Assembly (NCBI GenBank): GCA_900541935.1
Contig: UQLZ01000058.1
Location: 1-13,906 of the forward strand
DNA: 13,906 nt
Direction: 5' to 3'
Source of the DNA: an uncultured Prevotellaceae bacterium
GTDB taxonomy: Bacteria > Bacteroidota > Bacteroidia > Bacteroidales > Muribaculaceae
A program made the translations under genes and the position numbers. Shown here one piece after another: positions 6,053-12,310 of the stretch (positions are counted from its first letter, which is position 1; each line of letters begins with the position of its first letter). The notes beneath the pieces were generated by a model, which was not told the origin of the DNA, did no database searches, and saw only the letters and a program-made list of their open reading frames with translations.

Positions 6053-7771
6053 ATGGAACTAAACAACATTAACGTGAACTCATATCCAGATTCAGAGAAA
6101 ATCTATGTTGACGGAGAACTTTTCCCTATCAAGGTGGGTATGAGAAAAATTAACCTTACACCTACGGTAACAATCGAAAATGGCGAAAAGGTTTTCAGCG
6201 AAAACGCTCCTGTAGTGGTTAACGATACAAGTGGCGCATATACTGACCCTGATATAAAGACTGACATCAACGAAGGTCTTCCTCGCACTCGCGAGCAATG
6301 GATTAACGACCGTGGAGATGTTTTCCAACTTGATGGCATCACTTCAGAGTATGGAAAGGCGAGAATGAACGACAAGTCGCTCGACGCTATCCGCTTCCCT
6401 AAGCACCACAAGCCTTACCGTGCCAAGGAAGGAAAGGAAATAACCCAAATGGCATATGCAAGAGCAGGCAAAATTACTGCCGAAATGGAGTATGTTGCCA
6501 TTCGTGAGAACTTGAACAACAAGGAATTAGGTATTGAAACCTATATTACTCCAGAGTTTGTCCGTCAAGAGATTGCGGCTGGTCGTGCAATCATTCCGGC
6601 TAATATCAACCACCCGGAAGCAGAGCCGATGATTATCGGTAAGGCTTTCTCTGTTAAGTTGAATACGAATATCGGTAATTCTGCATTATCGTCAGGCATC
6701 AAGGAAGAGGTTGACAAGGCTATTTGGAGTTGCTATTGGGGTGGCGATACTCTTATGGATCTTTCAACAGGAAAGAATATCCACGAAACACGAGAATGGA
6801 TTATCCGTAACTGCCCGGTGCCGATGGGAACCGTTCCTATCTACCAGGCGCTTGAAAAGGTTAACGGTAACGTTGCTAAACTTACTTGGGAAATCTATCG
6901 CGATACCCTTATTGAGCAGGCAGAGCAGGGCGTTGACTACTTCACTATCCATGCCGGAGTTCTCAAGGAACATGCGGAACTTATAAGTTCTCGTATGACT
7001 GGTTGCGTTTCTCGTGGTGGCAGTATTATGACTCAATGGTGTACTATCCATAACGAGGAAAGTTTCCTATATACTCATTTTGATGAAATTTGCGACATCC
7101 TTGCACAGTTCGACGTTGCGGTTTCTCTTGGTGACGGTATGCGTCCGGGTTCTATCTATGATGCTAATGATAAGGCTCAATTCCTTGAACTCGATGTCCT
7201 TGGTGAATTGACTACAAAAGCGTGGGAGCACAATGTTCAGGTTATTATAGAAGGTCCGGGACACGTTCCAATGCATAAAATCAAGGAAAATATGGAACGC
7301 CAGATTGCTTCATGCCACGAAGCACCGTTCTACACACTCGGCCCGCTTACTACCGATATTGCTCCGGCATACGACCATATAACTTCTGCTATCGGTGCTG
7401 CTCAAATCGCTTGGTATGGTACTGCAATGATTTGCTACGTTACCCCGAAAGAGCACTTGAGCCTTCCTGATAGGGAAGACGTTAGAAACGGCGTTATCGC
7501 CTATAAGATTGCTGCCCATGCGGCTGACCTTGCAAAGGGGCTCCCTGGCGCTGATGTTAGAGATAATGCAATGAGTAAGGCTCGCTTCGAATTCCGCTGG
7601 AAAGACCAGTTTAACCTTTCCCTCGACCCGGATAGAGCAAAGCAATACTATATTGAAAGTCACGGTACTGACGATAAATTCTGCACAATGTGCGGACCTA
7701 ATTTCTGTGCAATGAGAATTTCTCAGAAAGTATCAAAAGGTTGGTCCTGCGATTTGGATTCAACGAAGTAA
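6053..7771 (+). CDS. thiC: phosphomethylpyrimidine synthase ThiC
   Basis: ThiC is the radical-SAM enzyme that rearranges aminoimidazole ribotide into HMP phosphate. It has 572 residues, within the usual bacterial range. The C-terminal [4Fe-4S] motif CX2CX4C is at C544, C547 and C552 (FCTMCGPNFC). RNCPVPMGTVPIYQAL, GCVSRGGSI, DGMRPGSIYDA and EGPGHVPMHKI are core motifs of the family. It links the pyrimidine branch (with ThiD) to the thiazole genes in one transcript. A 41-nt spacer with a small hairpin separates it from thiH, the longest gap between genes of the operon. Confidence 0.98.
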   Translation: MELNNINVNSYPDSEKIYVDGELFPIKVGMRKINLTPTVTIENGEKVFSENAPVVVNDTSGAYTDPDIKTDINEGLPRTREQWINDRGDVFQLDGITSEYGKARMNDKSLDAIRFPKHHKPYRAKEGKEITQMAYARAGKITAEMEYVAIRENLNNKELGIETYITPEFVRQEIAAGRAIIPANINHPEAEPMIIGKAFSVKLNTNIGNSALSSGIKEEVDKAIWSCYWGGDTLMDLSTGKNIHETREWIIRNCPVPMGTVPIYQALEKVNGNVAKLTWEIYRDTLIEQAEQGVDYFTIHAGVLKEHAELISSRMTGCVSRGGSIMTQWCTIHNEESFLYTHFDEICDILAQFDVAVSLGDGMRPGSIYDANDKAQFLELDVLGELTTKAWEHNVQVIIEGPGHVPMHKIKENMERQIASCHEAPFYTLGPLTTDIAPAYDHITSAIGAAQIAWYGTAMICYVTPKEHLSLPDREDVRNGVIAYKIAAHAADLAKGLPGADVRDNAMSKARFEFRWKDQFNLSLDPDRAKQYYIESHGTDDKFCTMCGPNFCAMRISQKVSKGWSCDLDSTK

Positions 7772-7774
7772 TTA

Positions 7775-7795
7775 TTAGGGATAGAAACGCCCTAA
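7775..7795 (+). other. intercistronic hairpin between thiC and thiH
   Basis: TTAGGG (7775-7780) pairs with CCCTAA (7790-7795) around a 9-nt loop. No T-tract follows, so it is not a terminator. It might influence RNA processing or stability in the only sizeable gap of the operon, or be chance. Confidence 0.35.
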
Positions 7796-7812
7796 AGAAA
7801 TTTGCAAATAAA

Positions 7813-8922
7813 ATGTTTTCAGAAGAATTAGAAAAAATCGACTGGGAGGAAACCACAGCCAAAATAGCGGCAAAAACTGAGCATGACGTTATTGCTGCAC
7901 TTAATAAGGAGGTGCTGACCGTTGAGGACTTTATGGCACTCATTTCGCCCGCTGCTGAGCCTTATCTCGAGCAAATGGCAAGACTGTCGATGAAATATAC
8001 GCAAGAGCGATTCGGCAAAACTATCAGCATGTATATTCCTTTATACATCAGTAATGCTTGTACTAACTTTTGCGTGTATTGCGGATTCAATCATAATAAC
8101 AAATTTGAGAGAACGACGTTGACTGAAGAGCAGATTGAAGCAGAGTGCAAGGCGATTAGAGAACTTGGCCCTTTCGAAAATCTGCTTATCGTCACTGGCG
8201 AGCATCCATCAATTGCTGGCGTTGACTACATAGAAAAGGCGTTGAAGATTGCAAGACCATACTTCAATAACCTTTCTATCGAAGTAATGCCACTAAAGTC
8301 GGAAGATTATTACCGCCTTACTCAATCGGGCTTGAATGGAGTTGTATGCTTCCAAGAAACGTACAACAAAGCACGCTACAACGTTTACCACCCGAAGGGA
8401 ATGAAATCTATCTTCGACTGGCGAGTGAACGGATTTGACAGAATGGGTATGGCTGGTGTGCATAAGATTGGCATGGGCGTTCTTATCGGTTTGGAAGACT
8501 GGAGAACAGATGTTGCTATGATGGCGTACCATTTAAGATATCTCCAAAAGAAATATTGGAAAACAAGATATTCTGTCAACTTTCCTAGAATGCGTCCTTC
8601 GGAAAGTGGCTTCCAACCTAACGTTACGATGACCGACAAGCAACTTGCTCAGGTAACATTTGCATTCCGTATCTTCGACCATGACGTTGACATCTCATAT
8701 TCTACCCGCGAGAATCCTACGTTCCGCGAAAATATGATGAAATTAGGCGTTACGTCGATGAGTGCCGGTAGCAAGACCGAGCCTGGCGGATACACTCACG
8801 CGCAGGAAGCACTTGAGCAGTTCCACGTCAGCGACGAGCGTAGTCCGATCGATGTTGCCAACGACATTCGCTCACTGGGTTACGAAGTCGTTTGGAAAGA
8901 CTGGGACAAAGTATTTGATTAA
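7813..8922 (+). CDS. thiH: 2-iminoacetate (dehydroglycine) synthase ThiH
   Basis: ThiH is the radical-SAM tyrosine lyase that cleaves tyrosine to dehydroglycine and p-cresol, feeding ThiG. With the ATG at 7813 it has 369 residues and begins MFSEELEKIDW; an alternative TTG start at 7741 lies within thiC and is unlikely. The [4Fe-4S] cluster motif CX3CX2C is at C83, C87 and C90 (ACTNFCVYCGFNHNN). VTGEHPS, FQETYN, YHPKGMKS and MGVLIGLEDWRTD are typical ThiH segments. Use of ThiH rather than glycine oxidase (ThiO) suits an anaerobe. It is the last gene before the terminator. Confidence 0.97.
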   Translation: MFSEELEKIDWEETTAKIAAKTEHDVIAALNKEVLTVEDFMALISPAAEPYLEQMARLSMKYTQERFGKTISMYIPLYISNACTNFCVYCGFNHNNKFERTTLTEEQIEAECKAIRELGPFENLLIVTGEHPSIAGVDYIEKALKIARPYFNNLSIEVMPLKSEDYYRLTQSGLNGVVCFQETYNKARYNVYHPKGMKSIFDWRVNGFDRMGMAGVHKIGMGVLIGLEDWRTDVAMMAYHLRYLQKKYWKTRYSVNFPRMRPSESGFQPNVTMTDKQLAQVTFAFRIFDHDVDISYSTRENPTFRENMMKLGVTSMSAGSKTEPGGYTHAQEALEQFHVSDERSPIDVANDIRSLGYEVVWKDWDKVFD

Positions 8923-8940
8923 AATAACGAATTTAACGTA

Positions 8941-8981
8941 TGTAAAAGGGGTTGTATCATTTTGATACAACCCCTTTTACA
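8941..8981. terminator. bidirectional terminator between thiH and the lipoprotein gene
   Basis: A perfect 19-bp inverted repeat (8941-8959 with 8963-8981) with a 3-nt TTT loop. The arms carry AAAAGGGG and CCCCTTTT, so on either strand a U-run lies within the 3' arm. It sits 18 nt after the thiH stop and 7 nt after the stop of the convergent gene. Confidence 0.85.
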
Positions 8982-8988
8982 CTTACCC

Positions 8989-9393
8989 TTAAATAATCTT
9001 TCTTACCCTAACGTAGAGCGTTGAGCCTCCGTCGGCGATAGTAAGTTCAGCCGTTGATTCTGTCATCTCCTTGACAATGTACTTTAAGTACAGTTGATTC
9101 GCTACGTATGTTTCTATGGTATTACCTTTAACAAGATATGTTCCGCTACCTGTACCAAAAGCACCTTTACCATAATAAGTGCCGTCTTTGTAAAACGTTG
9201 CAGAAAAACCCAACCTGTTATATGGATATTCTGTTAGGTCTATCCATTTGCCGTCAACGTTTGCTGCGATACCTTCCCATGTTCCGACAATGTTTTGCTT
9301 AATTCCCATATCCGGCTCATCATCGTCAGAGCAGCTTGGAAGAGCAATGCTTATTGCTGCAAGTAGCAACAATAGTGAAAATAATTTTTTCAT
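8989..9393 (-). CDS. small lipocalin-like lipoprotein, probably surface-exposed
   Basis: A 134-residue lipoprotein. A charged start (MKK), a leucine-rich core and the lipobox LPSC put the lipidated cysteine at C21. The residues after it, SDDDE, fit the acidic lipoprotein export signal described in Bacteroidetes, so display on the cell surface is likely. The rest (NIVGTWEG, then alternating strands around KDGTYYGKGAFGTGSGTYLVKGNTI) looks like a short lipocalin-type beta barrel common in Bacteroidales hypothetical proteins. No catalytic residues are recognisable and function is unknown. It lies alone opposite thiH, with a possible microprotein gene 38 nt upstream on the same strand. Confidence 0.85.
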   Translation of the reverse strand: MKKLFSLLLLLAAISIALPSCSDDDEPDMGIKQNIVGTWEGIAANVDGKWIDLTEYPYNRLGFSATFYKDGTYYGKGAFGTGSGTYLVKGNTIETYVANQLYLKYIVKEMTESTAELTIADGGSTLYVRVRKII

Positions 9394-9431
9394 GTTTAAT
9401 TATATTAGTTTTGTGCAATATTGCCTAATCC

Positions 9432-9521
9432 CTATGCCGTTTTCTTATCATTTTGGGTTTTGCTAACGGTCAGTTTCCAAAGAATAAGATACATCATGCA
9501 AAATAAAATGTCTGCTACCAT
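9432..9521 (-). CDS. candidate 29-residue membrane microprotein
   Basis: On the minus strand an ATG at 9521 opens a 29-codon frame ending at TAG (9432-9434). Residues 2-15 (VADILFCMMYLILW) are strongly hydrophobic and could span or skim a membrane. The rest is polar and lysine-rich, ending KKTA, the usual pattern of small single-helix proteins. It lies about 80 nt downstream of a promoter-like sequence, with an A-rich segment ahead of the ATG, and 38 nt before the lipoprotein gene. No family is recognised; a random frame of this length is quite possible. Confidence 0.35.
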   Translation of the reverse strand: MVADILFCMMYLILWKLTVSKTQNDKKTA

Positions 9522-9609
9522 AATTGTAATTTTTTAGTTAGTCATTAATTTGTGGAAGTTTGGTTTCCGTTTCGAAAGGCGTCAATGGTATTGGTGTCTT
9601 TCTTTATTG

Positions 9610-9635
9610 CAAAATTACAACCCTCTATGTGCAAT
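9610..9635 (-). promoter_or_regulatory. promoter-like site for the microprotein/lipoprotein pair
   Basis: Read on the minus strand, ATTG (9635-9632) is followed by TAATTTTG (9617-9610), an exact TAnnTTTG match with near-normal spacing. The start would be near 9603, about 80 nt before the microprotein ATG and 210 nt before the lipoprotein ATG. Confidence 0.4.
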
Positions 9636-9683
9636 AATAATACCCATCTATGCTAAATAAACCTATTAGATGGAAAATTATTA
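9635..9683. repeat. imperfect inverted repeat beside the promoter
   Basis: CCATCTA (9644-9650) pairs with TAGATGG (9667-9673), and outside it TAATAA (9635-9640) pairs with TTATTA (9678-9683). It lies just upstream of the minus-strand -33 element, where a regulator could bind. Confidence 0.4.
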
Positions 9684-9729
9684 GGTACAGCCAGTCATTT
9701 GTCAAAAATGCATTTCTTCCCGCGTGGAC

Positions 9730-9750
9730 GGACGATTTCGAGAATCATCC
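9730..9750. repeat. REP-like hairpin, degenerate
   Basis: GGACGATT (9730-9737) pairs with AATCATCC (9743-9750), with one C-A mismatch and the loop TCGAG. It is similar in sequence to the hairpin at 9861-9889 (GGATGATT/AATCATCC). Confidence 0.5.
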
Positions 9751-9807
9751 CTGCGGTTTTTTGAGATTTTAATGTGTAATAGGTTGATTGTATGTGTTAC
9801 CTGCAGG

Positions 9808-9826
9808 GTGCGATAACTCATCGCAC
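9808..9826. repeat. short perfect hairpin
   Basis: GTGCGAT (9808-9814) and ATCGCAC (9820-9826) form a 7-bp stem with the loop AACTC. It lies midway between two related hairpins and has the same 5-nt loop size. Confidence 0.5.
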
Positions 9827-9860
9827 AAGGTTGCAAGATCTATTTGTGTTGCTCGAGCGA

Positions 9861-9889
9861 GGTCGGATGATTCTCGCAATCATCCGACC
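9861..9889. repeat. REP-like palindrome downstream of surE
   Basis: GGTCGGATGATT (9861-9872) and AATCATCCGACC (9878-9889) form a perfect 12-bp stem with the loop CTCGC. Read from surE (minus strand) no T-run follows, so it would be a poor intrinsic terminator, though it could protect the 3' end of the mRNA. Confidence 0.65.
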
Positions 9890-9942
9890 AAAAACTTGAG
9901 ACACAATTAACTATGTCGAATAGGCATTCGGTGAGTATGCTA

Positions 9943-10689
9943 TTATATTGGAAGTTTGTCAAGTTTGACGTCGCGGTAGGGGGTAACTGGTGTTACTGCG
10001 ATTTTTCCCTCTGCGAGGCGGGCAATGTCGGTGTTGGGATTATCCGGGTCCTCGTTTTTGTATGTTCCTGTAAGACAATAGAATTTGTTGCCAGAAGGGC
10101 AGGTGTATTCCTTATATTCGCCTAACCAAGAGCCACGGCAAGATTCAGTCATTTCAATGCCTGTTATTTCTCTTCCAACTGGTATGTTTACGTTGAGGCA
10201 AACGCCGTCGGGCAATCCGTTTTTGATAACTCCTTCGGTTATCTTGCGGATATATGGCATTGCTCTGTCAAAGTCAGACGCTTCGGGAGTGTGTGAGATT
10301 AGCGAATATCCGATTGAGGGTATTCCCCTTAATGCACCTTCCATGGCGGCGCCCATAGTTCCTGAATAGACAACGCTGTTTCCTGTATTTGCTCCGTGGT
10401 TGATGCCTGAGAGAACGAAGTCCGGGCGGCGTGGCAAAATTACATGTAGGGCAAGTTTTACGCAGTCAACAGGTGTTCCGTTAACTGAAATCATCTTTGC
10501 TCCGTTATAGTCGTCTTGGGCTTTAGATCTTAGAGGCACTTCTACCGTTATTGATGAAGAGCCTCCTGATTTTGGGCCGTTAGGGGCTACTACGTATATT
10601 TCGCCCAAGTCGCTTACGCTGTCAACAAGTCTGTGGATTCCTTCTGCTTGGATTCCGTCGTCGTTTGTTATTAATATTAGTGGTTTCAT
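9943..10689 (-). CDS. surE: 5'/3'-nucleotidase SurE
   Basis: SurE is a metal-dependent phosphatase of nucleoside monophosphates, linked to stationary-phase survival in other bacteria. From ATG 10689 the protein has 248 residues and begins MKPLILITNDDGIQAEGI. Metal ligands are D10 and D11, S41 in PKSGGSSSIT and N97 in SGINHGAN. GTPVDCVKLAL, VVYSGTMGAAMEGALRGIPSI and VTPYRDVKL complete the family pattern. A longer frame exists upstream but runs into the preceding gene and lacks homology-like sequence. It is the last gene of a four-gene operon, 2 nt after the nucleotidyltransferase. As I recall, lpxB often accompanies surE in Bacteroides; it is absent here. Confidence 0.96.
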   Translation of the reverse strand: MKPLILITNDDGIQAEGIHRLVDSVSDLGEIYVVAPNGPKSGGSSSITVEVPLRSKAQDDYNGAKMISVNGTPVDCVKLALHVILPRRPDFVLSGINHGANTGNSVVYSGTMGAAMEGALRGIPSIGYSLISHTPEASDFDRAMPYIRKITEGVIKNGLPDGVCLNVNIPVGREITGIEMTESCRGSWLGEYKEYTCPSGNKFYCLTGTYKNEDPDNPNTDIARLAEGKIAVTPVTPYRDVKLDKLPI

Positions 10690-10691
10690 TT

Positions 10692-11753
10692 CTATAAGTT
10701 TGATAGTTGTTTGTTTTTGACAATTTCCTGAGCGTGTCGGAAATCGTCGGGAGAGCCGATATCGAGCCAAACGCCATTGATAGGGTGGTAGATAACTTTC
10801 CTGCCATCTTTTATCAGGTCGTCGATAAGGTCTGTTGCATCATAAACGCGGTTACAAGGGATTTTGTTTAGACATTCGCGCTTGATAATGTAGATGCCGG
10901 CATTTGCGTAATAGTTGAATGTCGGTTTTTCCTCAAGTCCGGTAACGACCCCGTCTTCTGAATGAAGTATTGCGAATGGAATGGAAACCATATATGGAAT
11001 TGCTGCGATAGTCATGTCTGCACCGCGTTCGATATGCTCAAGGAACATATCTTCGTAGTTTATGGTCGTAAGCAAGTCGGAGTTCATAACGAGGACGTTA
11101 TCGTTGGTCAAGCCGTCAACAAGTTTTACCGAACCGATAGTGCCTAATTTTTTCGGTTCTTTCACGCATTTCACAGAAACGCCTCCCACTGGCTTTGAGA
11201 AGTGTTCGTCGAGTTGCTCTGCAAGGTAGTTTGTTGTTACGAAAATGTTTTCTATTCCGTTTCTTGCAAGTTCCTCAACATTATAATCGATTATGCACTT
11301 GTCTCCGATTTTCAGCAGAGGCTTAGGCGTTGTCAGCGTCATTGGTCTTAGCCTTTCACCTTTTCCGCCAGCCATCAGTACTGCATCAAGAGGAAGGATA
11401 GAGTGGTATTCGGCAAAGTCATATACGTTGACAATCTGCATATCCTTATCGAGAACTGGAACGAAGGTAATCTTGCTTTTACGGAACTTCCTTACTTCAG
11501 AGAGGTCGATTTTTTCGGCTTGCAGGTAGCGGAAAGAGGTGTGCATAATTTCCGAAACTGTTATTCCAATCTCTCTTTTCGTTATCAGCGAGCGGCGTAT
11601 GTCGCCGTCGGTAAGCGTTCCTACAAGTTTCCCGTCGGTATTGACAACGAATAGCGTCATTGCCTTTCCTGAAAGGGAGTTTAACTGCTCAAGCGCTTCT
11701 ATCAATGATGCTTTTTCATTGATGATATGTTCTTTTAGTTCTTCAGTTCTCAT
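10692..11753 (-). CDS. CBS-domain sugar-phosphate nucleotidyltransferase (PtmE-like)
   Basis: A 353-residue cytoplasmic protein. Residues about 8-118 form a tandem CBS pair (LVGTLTDGDIRR in the first, FVPVLDKD in the second), a likely adenine-nucleotide sensor. Residues 122-350 are a nucleotidyltransferase: LMAGGKGERLRPMT (126-139), TPKPLL, GTIGSVK, MNSDLL with D226 as a probable metal ligand, EEKP, and WLDIGSPDDF. This order (CBS pair, then NTP transferase) is that of PtmE-type enzymes, which activate sugars with GTP or a related nucleotide in nonulosonic-acid pathways. The sugar here is unknown and no sialic/legionaminic genes are visible. Its ATG overlaps the upstream acetyltransferase stop (ATGA) and surE follows by 2 nt. 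Confidence 0.88.
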   Translation of the reverse strand: MRTEELKEHIINEKASLIEALEQLNSLSGKAMTLFVVNTDGKLVGTLTDGDIRRSLITKREIGITVSEIMHTSFRYLQAEKIDLSEVRKFRKSKITFVPVLDKDMQIVNVYDFAEYHSILPLDAVLMAGGKGERLRPMTLTTPKPLLKIGDKCIIDYNVEELARNGIENIFVTTNYLAEQLDEHFSKPVGGVSVKCVKEPKKLGTIGSVKLVDGLTNDNVLVMNSDLLTTINYEDMFLEHIERGADMTIAAIPYMVSIPFAILHSEDGVVTGLEEKPTFNYYANAGIYIIKRECLNKIPCNRVYDATDLIDDLIKDGRKVIYHPINGVWLDIGSPDDFRHAQEIVKNKQLSNL

Positions 11754-12304
11754 AATTTTCTAATTATCTTACACGGGTTTCCGGCTGCAACGCAATTTGC
11801 GGGTATATCTTTTGTCACTACTGAGCCGGCACCGATAACGCTGTTATCGCCGATTGTGACACCAGGAAGTACTGTTACGTCACCTCCCAGCCAAACATTA
11901 TTGCCGACAGTTATCGGCTTTGCCCATTCGATGCCCTTGTTACGCTTGCTATGGTCCAGCGGGTGGCAAGCGGTATAGAACCCGCAACCTGGACCGATAA
12001 AGGCATTTTCGCCGAATATTACCTTTGCTTCGTCGAGAATCTTGCAACCGAAGTTGATAAACGCACGGCCGCGAAAGATTATGTTGTAACCGTAATCGCA
12101 AAGAAAAGGACTTTCGATACACACCTCTGGATAGTCTTCGCCAAAGATTTCGATAAGGGTTTGGCGACGGCTAACCTCGTCTGACGGAAGGGTATTGTTG
12201 AAGCGGAAAAGCAAGTCTTTGCATTTGAGCCTTTCCGCAATCAGTTCTTCATCGAAATTGGCATCGTATTCCAATCCTGCGAGCATCTTTTCCTTCTCTG
12301 TCAT
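11750..12304 (-). CDS. maa: maltose/galactoside-type O-acetyltransferase (hexapeptide repeat)
   Basis: A 184-residue left-handed beta-helix acetyltransferase of the Maa/LacA/NodL group, transferring acetyl from acetyl-CoA to a sugar hydroxyl in the cytoplasm. The N-terminal MTEKEKMLAGLEYDA is the family's maltose-acetyltransferase segment. H114 in YTACHPLD is the expected catalytic histidine. The C-terminal half has hexapeptide repeats (ITVGNNVWLGGDVTVLPGVTIGDNSVIGAGSVVTKD, given in pieces: VWLGGD, VLPGVTIG, VIGAGSVV) and ends AAGNPCKIIRKL. The physiological acceptor cannot be read from sequence, so the gene symbol is by family. It follows the esterase by 6 nt and overlaps the nucleotidyltransferase by 4 nt. 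Confidence 0.93.
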   Translation of the reverse strand: MTEKEKMLAGLEYDANFDEELIAERLKCKDLLFRFNNTLPSDEVSRRQTLIEIFGEDYPEVCIESPFLCDYGYNIIFRGRAFINFGCKILDEAKVIFGENAFIGPGCGFYTACHPLDHSKRNKGIEWAKPITVGNNVWLGGDVTVLPGVTIGDNSVIGAGSVVTKDIPANCVAAGNPCKIIRKL

Positions 12305-12310
12305 AGCGGT

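Larger units (their letters stand above)
9522..9942. other. gene-free region with hairpins and a promoter-like site
   Basis: No credible protein gene is seen. The region holds a minus-strand promoter-like site (9610-9635), an imperfect inverted repeat (9635-9683), and three short hairpins with 5-nt loops (9730-9750, 9808-9826, 9861-9889). The surE gene of the opposite end reads into it without an orthodox terminator. Confidence 0.75.

Noticed and set aside
7741..7812. Earlier start for ThiH
   Set aside because: It would be a TTG codon within thiC, and the added residues overlap the thiC C-terminus in another frame. ATG 7813 gives the family-typical N terminus.
9913..10369. Plus-strand open frames opposite surE
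   Set aside because: Antisense shadows of a well-supported gene.
10690..10770. Extended SurE N-terminus (from an upstream start at 10770)
   Set aside because: It overlaps the nucleotidyltransferase coding end, and the conserved ILITNDDG begins only at ATG 10689.
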